Shown here: piece by piece, positions 55,201-64,000 of the stretch | Numbering within the stretch: position 1 is the stretch's first letter | Layout: every line of letters starts with the position of its first letter | DNA from: Ascaris suum | Lineage: Eukaryota > Nematoda > Chromadorea > Rhabditida > Ascarididae | Reading direction: 5' to 3' | Assembly: GCA_013433145.1 (NCBI GenBank) | Contig: CM024168.1 | Coordinates: forward strand, 9,742,184 to 9,806,183 | DNA: 64,000 nucleotides | The notes under the pieces: generated by a model | Told to the model about the DNA's origin: nothing | Database searches by the model: none | What the model saw: only the letters and a program-made list of their open reading frames with translations | Translations under genes and position numbers: made by a program

Positions 55201-58200
55201 TAATTTTCCACTATTCAAAAATCTGCCCAATCTTACATGAACTCGAAAACTCTCGGGAAGTGCTCCTCAGAGGGAACGTTTTCCAGTTTCTTCGCTTATT
55301 GCAAAGGTGGTTATTTTTGTGTTCCAGTCGTTGGTGTACGCGTTAACAGTGGCTGCGAAGTCGGCGAATGTTCGTCGATGTGCTGTCGCCAAGGAGGTTC
55401 TTTCTATAATGAGCGACAGTCAACCCGTGCTAGTCGAACAGGCAAGACTGGTCAGCGATGAGCTTATTCGATGTGCCATTCTTTGGCATGAACAGTGGCA
55501 TGAAGCACTTGATGAGGCATCGAGACTCTATTTCCAGGCAAGCTTGATTTCATCATTTTGTCCTCTCTTGTTCAGGTAGCCTGTAGACGGCTATTAGTGT
55601 GCTGTAAAGTCTGACAACTATCGTACTTTATCCAGTGCAACTCAAAATATTTGGCGAGGCCTCGCATTTTTTATAGGGGATTACATTGGGCTGGAGGCTT
55701 CTGTAATAACTCGGCTGGCTTCTGAAACGACTTTGCTATTGTTTGCATTGCGCAGTTTACGCCCACTTTCGCGGCCATAAGTGAATTTATTCGATTACCT
55801 CAGTTTTGCCTTCCTTCATATAGCTTGATCTCGTTATAAACTGAGTGATCGGTTATGGAAATGATACTGCTCAATAACAGTGGTGGACGAATGGTTGGAA
55901 ATTGTGAACGTACGTTTCAACGGTTCACCACTAAACGCATTGTGTATTTGATATGGTGTCTGATCATGTCTGAATTGGGCGGTGTTAGATTTTTATGAAC
56001 TGTTGTCACATTTGTTTATTGCTGCCATCTACAGTGGTACCTGAGGTTACATAGTTATTTTCATGCATGGTTTATATTTCGTTCAGAATTAGACGCTGCC
56101 TTGTAAGCATAATACTGTTTACTTAGTGATATCTTGCCAGGACAAGAATGTCAAAGGGATGTTCGAGCTGCTCGAGCCGCTACACGAAATGGTTGAGCGA
56201 GGGGCCACAACTTTGAAGGAACAATCGTTTAAGCAGGTTCTATGTGAACTCTAATTTCCTTCTTGTCAGCGGCGAAATCGAAGTATTCCAAAGAGTTGGA
56301 ATGCATAGAACGAAACGGAAGGCTGCTGCATATGCGTTAATTTGTTTGTGTTCTCGAGCTTACAGAATACAACCTCTCTTTATCCTTTCTTCTAACGGTT
56401 TTGGACCGTTTTTACGCATTTTCGCAAATGTGTGTTCGCAAGATGCGTTATGACATCTCATCCTTGCGCATTTATTTTCCTCTCTACCTCTCCATTAGTT
56501 TCCATTCGGAAGCTACGAATGCTAACGTTAGGATATTTATTTGTATATTACAGGCCGCAAGATGGTGCTGTACCAGATTTCAATTTCATTCATCAATTTC
56601 TAAAGAGCTGTGAGTACTTAGCTGTGGCTCTAAAAGTGCGTACATTTTGCGCCAATCGGCGTTTGTTTAACGTTCATTTGGTCAGAAGAAAACAAATGCT
56701 TTGTAGAAAATTTGCATTGATGGTGGAATAGTAGTTAAAATGCCATTATCCATTAAATTTTATTTTTGCTGGTAGTTTTTGAAATTATTTGGTCAGCCAA
56801 GCGGAACATGAAGGCGCATATCGTATCAGCCCTTCCGTCGCGATCCTGCACTTGTTTTTTGTCATCCACCTCCTGATGCTGTAATGGATTTGTCGTTTCT
56901 GTTTATTCTGGCTACCCGCCTCATTATGATCCTTATAGGGTGCTAGAGGCAGTTTTTTGCCATCCATTGGAAAACACGTTAGTGGTCAACACACGCTGAC
57001 CAACCGGTTTAAAACTCAGAGTCTCTTGAGGCTCGTATGACGACTGATTAATTTATTCAATTGTGCTAATCTTCTTTGAACAGAGTTCCAGACGACGAAT
57101 AAGGAAAATTCGATTTCTTCTCCCTGCTGGGTTTTTTATATGTAATCGAATAAAATAACCGTGTCCGTCCCTGCAGTACACTTCTCGGTTGTCTGCTATT
57201 GTGCAAGAGTGATATACGTTGTTTGGTAGTTAGAAAAATGCCCATCCAGCGATTCCTTCACTTTGTAATCAGCATAGAAGGTGCCATTCGTTAGATACTG
57301 TGATTGCTTTTCACTAAGAAGCGGTAATAGAATACAAGCATGGTTGCACTTCCCTTCAAGTTGATTTGTTTTAAAGGGAATCTTGAAGGGAATGTTCTTT
57401 TAAGACGATCTGTTCATAGACATACGACAACGAGCTGAAGGAGGCGTGGAATGCGTGTCGCGGATACCTTCGTTCTCAAAATCTGAAGGAGCTGAACCAA
57501 GCGTGGGATTTATATTACATTGTTTTTCGTAAAATATCGAACCAATTGCGGCAACTGACTTCCCTCGATCTCAACTACGTCTCTCCGAAGTATGAATCAA
57601 TCCTCTTATTTATTTTCATCTCTACTGCAGAGTGTTTGTTTTCTAATTTTTAAAGAAGTCAATGCGCAGGACAGTTTTGCCGTTGCGCATACTGCGGTTG
57701 TTTCTGAGGTATTCTGAAACAGTATTCGAGTGATATCCTCCCCAAGCGGCAGAGATGACGCGTCGTTGGCTGTGTGTTTCCTTTTATCGCAACAGTAGGC
57801 GTATAGTGCTTCATTTGAGCACCTTGATATTTTGGTACACATTTGTAGTGCTTCATCATTTCGATGGTAATTTTAAGGTTGATGAAGGCGCAAAACCTCG
57901 AGCTTGCTGTCCCAGGAACCTATGATCCGAACGGCGCACTTATTACAATTGCATCAGTGGGAAGCCGTCTGCAAGTGATTAGTTCGAAGCAGCGACCAAG
58001 GAAGGTTATTATTAAAGGTCTGTTTCCATACCACTCCATTCCTTGTTTATTTGTTATGTGCAGGTTGTGGATGATTACATGCCAAAGAATCCAATTGAAA
58101 TTGCTGTTAACTTGTTTCAGTATGTTGCCTTTTTGCTGGAAAATTACATTTATGTCATTCGTAATGAATTCACCATTGCTGTGAATACCTTCATATTAGC

Positions 58201-61200
58201 ACTATCGACGATGCCATTGCCGTTCCTTTTTCTCAGTAATCCATCCAGCCACATGCAGTGTTTACAGCCTTGGGCAGATGAGCCAATTCGCCTTATTCCG
58301 TTGTTGTCGATGCGTCCGATATTGATTTTTTTCTCGCTATCGCATCCTTCCCGTTCAGTGCCCACATTAGGAGAAGGGGAGATAGATGTTTTCCAAACAC
58401 TGATCCATCCGTATTCCAAATGAATTCTCATTCCCTTCGTTATGGTAATATTATGTGTCAGTAATGCGGTAATGCATACTAGAGCATCTTGACATGTACT
58501 GTTGTGTTGTCACCTATATTAATTGCACACTGCTAATGGATTGTATAGAACAGTTAGCCGATTGTGTTGTTATATATACCATTTTCAGATGAGATATTAT
58601 TTATAAATATTCACATGAGTGTATATCAGTTGTTCAGGTAGTGATGGGAAGGATTATGCATTCCTGCTGAAAGGTCATGAAGATCCGCGACAGGATGAAC
58701 GGGTAATGCAGCTGTTCGGTCTTGTCAATACCTTGCTTCTGCACGAAGCAGACACTTGCCGTCGTAATCTCACCATTCAGGTAGAATGCTTGCTGATTTC
58801 AATAGGTGCAGAGAAATAAGATCGAAGGAGGTTATATATTACGCTCATCAGTGGTAGTTTTTGCTGTCCGGTAACGACCCTATAAACAATCGCTAATTTT
58901 GAAATTTAAGTATCGTATGCGACGTTGTTGTTTCTCAGATGCATATTCGTAGACAAATATTTTTCGTATAGAGTTGGGCGCTGCAAATTGCATTTGATGA
59001 GGTAGTTTAAAGGTTTCCATGCTGAATTGTCGGCTGATCGAGTCATAATCATAGCACAAATTTCGTCATCGTCTCGTTCGGCTTAACTTTATATATCAAT
59101 AAAACAAACCTCAGTTGGAATTTTCTATTCCTTTGGTGTAGCTTCTGCATTCAGTTGCGATTACACGAGATATGTTATGTGTCCTAGTTCATGCTATTAA
59201 AGAGTGCATTCACAGTGCAGTATATAGTCATCTTACGCCACCATCAGCTAACTTTCAGCGATATTCCATAGTGACACTAAGCCAGAACAGCGGACTGATC
59301 GGTTGGGTGCCGAATTGTGATACGTTGCATTCGTTGATCCGCGACTACCGTGAAAAGAAGAACATCCTGCTCTCGATGGAGCACAAGTTGATGCAAGCGT
59401 TCGCCACGGATCTCGACCAGCTTACTCTCGCACAGAAAGTTCAAGTCTGTCTAAGCTTCACTGACAGCGTTGTTTATTAACCTTTCAAATTTTTCTCATA
59501 CTATCAAATTATTAGATTTTTCTGACCAACGACCACCAACCGGATAATCCCATTTTTGCGCCTCAGTGAAATGCTAATGTGATTGAGCATATTTGCGCAA
59601 ATCAGTTACGGCATTTCGATGCATGTATACACCATTAGTTTACTTCATGCAGTGAATATCCAACTGCAACAAGTCTTGTTCAGAACCCCGGAAACTTTCT
59701 TGAATTCTTAGAACTCATTTTTATTTCATCTAGAGCGGTGCAAAAGTTGAAGGTGTTCCTTGTGTTCCAGTTTTGATGGGTCACGTGATTTATATCCCTC
59801 AACCGATGACAGCATAAATTCTGTCTTCTTCGTTCTTAAGAAACAGTGAGAAGCAGTCCATGGGGCTAAGGATTGTTCACTACAGTTTTTTTTAATGTTT
59901 ACTGAGAACAATACTTCAGCTTCAGAAAATTAGTAGATTCCATGTCCTTCGAAGTAATTCCTTGCTCTCGTTTTGTGATTGAATTGCCATTGAAGAAAGA
60001 AAAAAACTTACAGAAAGTTGCCTCTGGATGTCAAAAATTGTTTCCAAAAGAGCAACAAGTAAGAGCACTGTTGTGATGTAAAACCCATCAGTTCACTGAT
60101 CCACAATCGCGCTGATTCATGAACATCATAATTTTGCGACGATCTTTATGAGTTTGTTCAGGAAATTTGACGTCGTTGCGTTGTTGACGACAGTTCAAGT
60201 GCACTCAGAATTTCTTTTGTAACGGATTTTACGCTTAAAGCATTCGTGGTTTGCATTGTTCGGTAACATCGCGTTGCAACATTCTTTGAATGTCAGCAAG
60301 AGCTAGTACACAATTTGACAAGAGCTGTTTGTTCTCTCAAGTCGGTCATTTCAGTTATCATTGAACATCACAAAGTAACCTCTCGAATGCGCGCACTGTG
60401 ATGGAATAAGGATTTACTGGGCGTGATAAGCGCTGGAATGGTTCTTGAGAGATGCTGCAGACGGTGCCTAGCACCACACTGAGCGTTGTCTTTTAAATTT
60501 CAAGGGTGTTTGGATAGCACCTGATAGTCGCTAAATATCTACCATTTTGTAGGTGTTCGAACATGCATTGGAGATGACAAGTGGCAACGACTTGCAGCAG
60601 ATTCTTTGGCTCAAATCACCTGAGTAAGTCTTTTCACGTATTTTTCAGGTGGAAGAAAGCAGCGAAAAAATTTGGAGATGATAATGCGCTTGAGCATTTT
60701 GCCATTTATAAGGGAGCAAAGAGAACTCGAATTTTTTTCTACAGCAACTCGCTGTCGTTATATTGCAGTAAAGACGATGTGGTCACTCTACACAGCAAAC
60801 ATTTCTTAACAAATAACTCATTAGTGCAGGATACTCGTTCTTGAAAGGATGTGTATTGAGAGGAGGAGGAGTGCAGGAGCACACTTATTTATTTCGACAT
60901 TCTGAATCGCGGATTATACAAAGCAAGCAAGACTGGAGGGTAGACACACTCATATTTACGTACATACGCAAAGCCACGTAATGACAGTGCTGTTCACAAA
61001 CATAAACCTGCAGAAATATATGACAGTGAATGTGTTTTGTTGGTTGGACATTTTTACTACCGGTCGGTCTCATGGACCAAGTCTCAAAGAACTCATTTCA
61101 TGTGTACTTGTATGAAGCTTTTTGTTTACAGTTCCGAAGTATGGTTCGAAAGACGCACTAATTACACGCGTTCGATGGCATGTATGTCGATGGTTGGCTA

Positions 61201-64000
61201 CATTCTTGGACTCGGAGACCGGTATTTTGCTTTATTTGGATCCAAGACGTCCTTGTCACTCCGATTCTACGTGACCTTCTTTGAACTAATGCTTTTAGTT
61301 CGTGTTAAAACTCCGATGATTCAGACGGCATAGATCTTGATAGTCACGGTAACGTTCTGACTTTCTTTATGAAAAGGAGGCAAGCTTATATTCCGGAAAT
61401 GTCGAAACCGTTCAGGTACTCAGAAGCGTACTCACGGTTGTCTGAGACTGATGTCGACCTGTCCGCAAATGGCAGGAGCAATTGTTATCTTCCTATTTGC
61501 TCTCGCACTCTCAATAGACCAGATAAGTTCCATTTTTATAGGTCAGGCAACCCTTCCTTGCTTCTATGACTGCATTGGGAGGGGTTTTTCGTTGATCCTG
61601 ATCTCAGTGAAAGGCAGGGAAGTTATGGATGGTGATGTATCTCCGGTTTGAGGATCGGGTGAAATAGCTGACAGTGTAATTGCATAATACCTTAATGCAA
61701 GCAACTTTTTATGAAATCTGCTCCGTTCATGGCAGGTTTCAGTGCTGCAGTGAACCCATCATGAATTTTTTAAGGCACCCGTCAAATCTCATGTTGGATC
61801 GGGTCAGCGGTAAGATCGTTCACATCGACTTCGGCGACTGCTTTGAGGTGGCGATGACGCGAGAGAAGTTCCCCGAGAAAATACCCTTTAGACTGACGCG
61901 AATGCTCATACAGGTCGATTCAGATCCATTTTAACTTGATTGAGTAGAGAGGTGGATACTAACCTTAACAACTAAAAGTCAACGGATTTCTTGAGAGAGA
62001 TCAGTTTTCTTATCTTGCTGAATTTGAAGCTGTCAAAATCTGCAAGCAAAAAAACTTGAAAAAGGAAGTCTGATCTAAGAAGATGCTGTGCATGGAGGGG
62101 GAAAGAGAGGGAAGGGGAACGGTATAGTGCTACTGAAAACGATATGGTGTCATATCACAGCACCATTTTAGGTGAAAACGTTGCAATTCGTGTACGCTCC
62201 CTAACTGCTGCGATGCAGCTCACTCAATTAACGTGCATCGGAATTCACTGCACACTACTGGGCTTTCACGTATCAAGTACCTCTAATCCGTGTTTTGGTC
62301 GTCTCCCTCCGAAATTCATCACAGCCGACTGCGTTTTGCTTACGTTGGCAGTATAAAATGATTTTTATGATTCGTTAAAATCGGTTCATCTGTAATACTC
62401 GAGAATACAGCCGTATGCTGCAGGCAATGGAAGCGACAGGCATTGAGGGCAATTATCGCATAACGTGTGAGCGAGTGCTAAGAGTTCTACGCTCAAATAA
62501 GGAGAGTCTCCTTGCTGTGCTGGAGGCTTTCGTCTACGATCCGCTTATCAACTGGCGACTCATGGAAGGTTCAACGCATTGGTTTTTTGTTGTAAGGTGG
62601 AGGCAAGGAGGGGGGGGGGTAGGGGGCAAAGAACGAGAGAGCAGCATTGCGTTTTTAAAGATCTGAGTCACTGCCATTTCCAACAACAATCGGCATCTAT
62701 TTGGTGGAGATTCGAAGAACTAATGAATATTTTCAATTTCAGTCACTAAATATCAAGAGAAGCAGATTTGCCCCAAATTTCGCTCAAAATATTCGAAATT
62801 TGGCGTAGTTCTGTCAAAAAATTCTCAAAAAAAACTGCTAAAAGCTATGAGTTTCAGTCAGTTGCAAAAAATGTCACTGGGATCGGCTATCTTCGTTTTG
62901 GCATTCTTGCCTGATCACAATAGCAGAGGTATGCTTTCAGCTGGTGGAAAGCGAGCGCCACCCGAATCGCAGCAGAGAGACGGCCAACGAGACTCGAGGG
63001 CTGAGAGGTCGCTCAAAAGGATTCGGCACAAACTCTGCGGTATTTTCCTCGTTTCATGAGCGCTATTTCATAGTCAGAATTAGGGGAGTTCCTTCTCTCC
63101 TCCCGCCTCATCTACAGTTTCAAATTTAATGTACATCCGTATGTTACTTGTGACTGTCATTATCCTGCTTGCGACATGGTGAGGCCGATAGCGCCTTATG
63201 ATACGACCTGGAAGAAACTTCAGACTAAATCTGAGTAAACGAAGGACGTTTTACCTTTCACTGCTTCATTCATTTCCAGGAAGGCTTTTCCGAAAGCACT
63301 CTCCGACATGTGCCAGCGGCTGTCAACTACCGTTATAAAGTACAGTCGTTCGGTATGAGCGTAACCACCTTTCTTCATTTGGAAGCCAACCAAATCGCTG
63401 AACTGATGGCAGAGTTCCTTCAGTCTCCTCCTCCCACTTAGGCTCATTCTACAAAGTGGTCACTTTTGCCGTAATCGGAATTTCGATAACTACGACAGTC
63501 TGATGACTCAAAACGCTATCTAAACAACAATAAACGCATCGGAAACGAGTGATTCAGACTTTTTGATCGCTTCTTTTCCAACATGATCATGGAATTTGTA
63601 ACCTGCTTTTTTTCTGGGATCTGCGGGTTGGCGTTTATGTCATTAAACACCCACCTTACTGTAAACCTTTTTACAAGTGGATTTTGAGTGTTTTTCAGTT
63701 CACTTTGCTATAATCTTCAGTCTATAGATTAGGAGAATCGTTTCTTCATCGGCGTGTTATATTTATATCGATATGCCCGAAATGGCCACCACTGAAGTTG
63801 AGCTAGCAGGTTCCGAAGTAATGAAACAAACATTATGTGATGAGAGTAACATGGGATAGCATTTCATTATGGAACTTAGAAACCCCCTCAAAGTTTAATG
63901 CATGTATTTCTCGCTGCTAACAAGACAGGTTTCATTCATTATTAAGCTAGGTAGGCATTAATTAGTGTGTTGTTGCCCAACATTTTAGAATCCTTCGATA
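22682..64000 (+). CDS. let-363: Target of rapamycin kinase (TOR; LET-363/mTOR), 46 exons, partial at 3' end
   Basis: Ser/Thr kinase of the PIKK family, the catalytic core of TORC1 (growth, translation, autophagy) and TORC2. Visible exons run from ATG 22682 to 63039 and sum to 7267 nt, about 2422 codons. Phase is consistent at all 45 internal junctions, and order and spacing are colinear with human mTOR (2549 residues). Order: N-HEAT and M-HEAT repeats (to about residue 1180), an Ala-rich linker, FAT (about 1210-1950), FRB (about 1975-2070), kinase (about 2090-2422). From FRB to the DFG motif the numbering is a constant 44 less than human. The exon ending at 63039 stops in phase 1 after KRIRHKLC; the FATC tail (about 40 residues ending in the conserved CPFW-type motif) is not in the remaining 961 nt, so the last exon must lie downstream. 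Introns are 193-1431 nt. Two introns use GC donors. Exon coordinates are in the block entries below. Confidence 0.96.
25701..25714. repeat. Poly-C run (14 C) in TOR intron 3
   Basis: Uninterrupted 14-C run inside a pyrimidine-rich stretch (25677-25730) of the intron between TOR exons 3 and 4. Confidence 0.9.
29634..34485 (+). CDS. let-363: TOR exons 8-13: HEAT repeats
   Basis: Exons 29634-29935, 30697-30821, 31328-31590, 31896-32073, 32822-33071, 34344-34485. Residues 324-743. Matches include [91 protein letters not shown] and [17 protein letters not shown]. Exon 9 ends AAAG|GCATCC, a GC donor; only this join gives [14 protein letters not shown], the same length as the human segment. Exon 11 starts after a GAG acceptor. 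An open piece at 30532-30631 was left out because its phase does not fit. Confidence 0.92.
30822..30823 (+). other. Non-canonical GC splice donor, TOR intron 9
   Basis: The junction AAAG|GCATCC is forced by homology and phase: using it gives GLSKGLIDV, aligned gap-free with human GLSPALTAV. The only GT further downstream before the frame closes (CCTCA|GTGATA) would leave the wrong phase for exon 10. Confidence 0.8.
35042..35157 (+). repeat. Polypyrimidine (CT-rich) tract in TOR intron 13
   Basis: About 110 nt almost wholly C and T, with TTTCTCTCTC-type units, deep in the intron between exons 13 and 14. It is not next to the acceptor used at 35916. It could be a triplex-prone or splicing-regulator (PTB-type) binding region, or simple low-complexity sequence. 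Confidence 0.7.
35917..41011 (+). CDS. let-363: TOR exons 14-20: HEAT repeats
   Basis: Exons 35917-36039, 36496-36639, 37292-37421, 38345-38523, 38938-39081, 39376-39543, 40751-41011. Residues 744-1126. Matches include [114 protein letters not shown] and [17 protein letters not shown]. Exon 20 begins after an AAG acceptor at 40748-40750; this choice restores exactly the human spacing before the HLLLPP motif. Confidence 0.92.
41621..42074 (+). CDS. let-363: TOR exons 21-22: HEAT-FAT linker
   Basis: Exons 41621-41703 and 41897-42074, residues 1127-1213. The first piece ([20 protein letters not shown]) matches the end of the HEAT solenoid. The second is a low-complexity Ala/Pro/Lys-rich stretch, then [17 protein letters not shown], matching the LQKAWGAARRVSKDD entry to FAT in human mTOR. 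The acceptor of exon 22 is GAG (41894-41896). The linker is probably disordered, as in other TORs. Confidence 0.88.
42478..42790 (-). mobile_element. Decayed mariner-type transposase fragment in TOR intron 22
   Basis: Read on the - strand, a broken frame encodes the end of a mariner transposase: [12 protein letters not shown] resembles the family SPDLAPxDxxLF motif. After a frame break come [18 protein letters not shown] and [17 protein letters not shown], matching the F-T-EEI and F-KAF-RW---C spacing of mariner C-termini. Stops and frame changes show it is dead. The N-terminal half and inverted repeats were not found; TOR exon 23 begins 276 bp away. Boundaries are approximate. Confidence 0.6.
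43066..49814 (+). CDS. let-363: TOR exons 23-31: FAT domain, N-terminal part
   Basis: Exons 43066-43175, 43820-43982, 44195-44340, 45098-45176, 46120-46203, 47101-47257, 47927-48054, 48274-48494, 49544-49814. Residues 1214-1666. Signatures in order: [140 protein letters not shown] and [20 protein letters not shown]. These TPR-like helices curl round the kinase domain. Exon 30 begins after a GAG acceptor at 48271-48273; the join [15 protein letters not shown] is unambiguous. Confidence 0.94.
44439..44450. repeat. Poly-G run (12 G) in TOR intron 25
   Basis: A run of 12 G followed by AGGGAG, about 100 bp after TOR exon 25. Quadruplex-capable on the coding strand. Confidence 0.9.
45005..45024. 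repeat. Long poly-C run (20 C) in TOR intron 25
   Basis: Twenty uninterrupted C, the longest homopolymer noticed in the window, 73 bp before the acceptor of exon 26. Read on the - strand it is a mono-G tract of the length class that depends on the DOG-1/FANCJ helicase for stable replication in C. elegans. Confidence 0.92.
50838..54011 (+). CDS. let-363: TOR exons 32-35: FAT domain, C-terminal part, with Pro-rich insert
   Basis: Exons 50838-51185, 52241-52454, 53069-53190, 53916-54011. Residues 1667-1926. Signatures: [86 protein letters not shown] and [15 protein letters not shown]. Between GEW and YYSAAT lie 59 residues (50907-51083) where human has 17; the extra part is hydrophobic then Pro-rich ([11 protein letters not shown]). 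Exon 33 replaces the Thr/Ser-rich human loop with another Pro/Ala-rich linker. Exon 33 begins after an AAG acceptor. Confidence 0.92.
55328..57589 (+). CDS. let-363: TOR exons 36-38: FRB (rapamycin-binding) domain
   Basis: Exons 55328-55537, 56141-56236, 57420-57589. Residues 1927-2085. The FRB domain reads [19 protein letters not shown], then [26 protein letters not shown] and [15 protein letters not shown]. Residues known in human mTOR to contact FKBP12-rapamycin are kept: Ser2035 (here S1991), Tyr2038, Phe2039, Trp2101 (W2057), Asp2102, Tyr2105 and Phe2108. Human Thr2098 is Asn here (N2054, codon 57495-57497). Exon 36 ends TTCCAG|GCAAGC, a GC donor; the GT site 41 bp further on breaks phase with exon 37. 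Confidence 0.96.
55538..55539 (+). other. Non-canonical GC splice donor, TOR intron 36
   Basis: TTCCAG|GCAAGC is the best-known GC-donor context. The join [12 protein letters not shown] matches human LYFGERNVKGMF with no gap. The nearby GT (55579) would add residues and give the wrong phase for exon 37. Confidence 0.88.
57878..63039 (+). CDS. let-363: TOR exons 39-46: PI3K-like kinase domain
   Basis: Exons 57878-58017, 58638-58780, 59259-59444, 60553-60623, 61132-61221, 61775-61913, 62424-62568, 62941-63039. Residues 2085-2422. Seen: [25 protein letters not shown], the ATP-binding Lys in LLKGHED (K2143; human K2187), [43 protein letters not shown], catalytic loop GLGDRHPSN (D2294, H2296, N2299), [20 protein letters not shown] (Mg-binding D2313) and [15 protein letters not shown]. 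All catalytic residues are intact. Exon 46 encodes a short charged linker (Arg, Gln, Glu) ending [10 protein letters not shown], matching the human helix INRVRDKLTG, then leaves by GTATTT in phase 1. The regulatory loop after LINWRLM is much shorter than in human. Confidence 0.95.
62609..62625. repeat. Poly-G run in TOR intron 45
   Basis: Ten G followed by TAGGGGG, about 40 bp after exon 45; G-rich and quadruplex-capable on the coding strand. Confidence 0.85.
63040..64000. other. TOR intron 46 (start) up to the window end
   Basis: At least 961 nt follow exon 46 without any frame encoding the FATC tail (no match to the terminal Cys-Gln-Cys-Tyr-x-Gly-Trp-Cys-Pro-Phe-Trp block in any + frame). 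A - strand open frame at 63220-63447 starting [13 protein letters not shown] ends at a plausible donor, but has no recognised homology and is probably chance. A good acceptor-like TTTTTCAG occurs at 63692-63699, but what follows is not FATC. Confidence 0.6.

Noticed and set aside
55538..55580. GT donor at 55579 as the end of TOR exon 36
   Set aside because: It would add about 14 residues after LYFQ and leave phase 2, which does not join exon 37; the GC donor at 55538 fits exactly.
63220..63447. 75-codon - strand frame with Met start and plausible donor (possible next gene)
   Set aside because: It lies inside the unfinished last TOR intron, matches no family I know, and the + strand of the same stretch is also open.
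1..64000. CRISPR arrays, rRNA, tRNA genes, bacterial operons or phage
   Set aside because: No repeat-spacer array, no rRNA-like block and no tRNA with proper A and B boxes was seen by eye; the content is eukaryotic throughout.

Overview
This is a stretch of eukaryotic genome, most likely from a nematode of the strongyle type (clade V). I infer this from many short exons (16 to 348 nt) split by introns of about 190 to 1430 nt, start codons lying 1 to 28 nt behind splice acceptors as in spliced-leader genes, and a TOR kinase with a nematode-like, shortened C-terminal linker. No species can be named from the sequence alone. Most open frames above 60 codons here are chance or shadow frames. The genes below were rebuilt by joining exons whose phases agree and whose residues match known families.

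Layout, all on the + strand. (1) Positions 229-2664 hold the 3' half of anamorsin/Dre2 (CIAPIN1), the cytosolic Fe-S assembly factor; its 5' exons lie before the window. (2) Positions 4953-7303 hold a complete three-exon DDA1, a small subunit of the DDB1-CUL4 ubiquitin ligase. (3) Positions 11581-18166 hold an FBXO22-like F-box/FIST protein in about 11 exons, including a 16-nt micro-exon. (4) From 22682 to beyond the window end lies the TOR kinase (let-363/MTOR): 46 exons and about 2422 codons, with reading phase kept across all 45 internal junctions. HEAT repeats, FAT, FRB and the kinase domain are present. Only the final exon with the FATC tail is missing, and it should lie past position 64000.

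Between the genes are three spacers of about 2.3, 4.3 and 4.5 kb. They hold no gene I can identify; a few exon-like open pieces are noted. TOR introns carry a decayed mariner-type transposase remnant on the - strand, several long C or G runs and a polypyrimidine tract.

Functionally the four genes are housekeeping and regulatory: Fe-S cluster assembly, two ubiquitin-ligase components, and the central nutrient/growth kinase. I did not find a new defence or mobile system. The most unusual features are in the splicing: two GC-AG introns, a relaxed 3' splice site with AAG and GAG acceptors, and the micro-exon. In the TOR protein they are a 42-residue Pro-rich insert in FAT and an Asn at the rapamycin-pocket position that is Thr in human mTOR.
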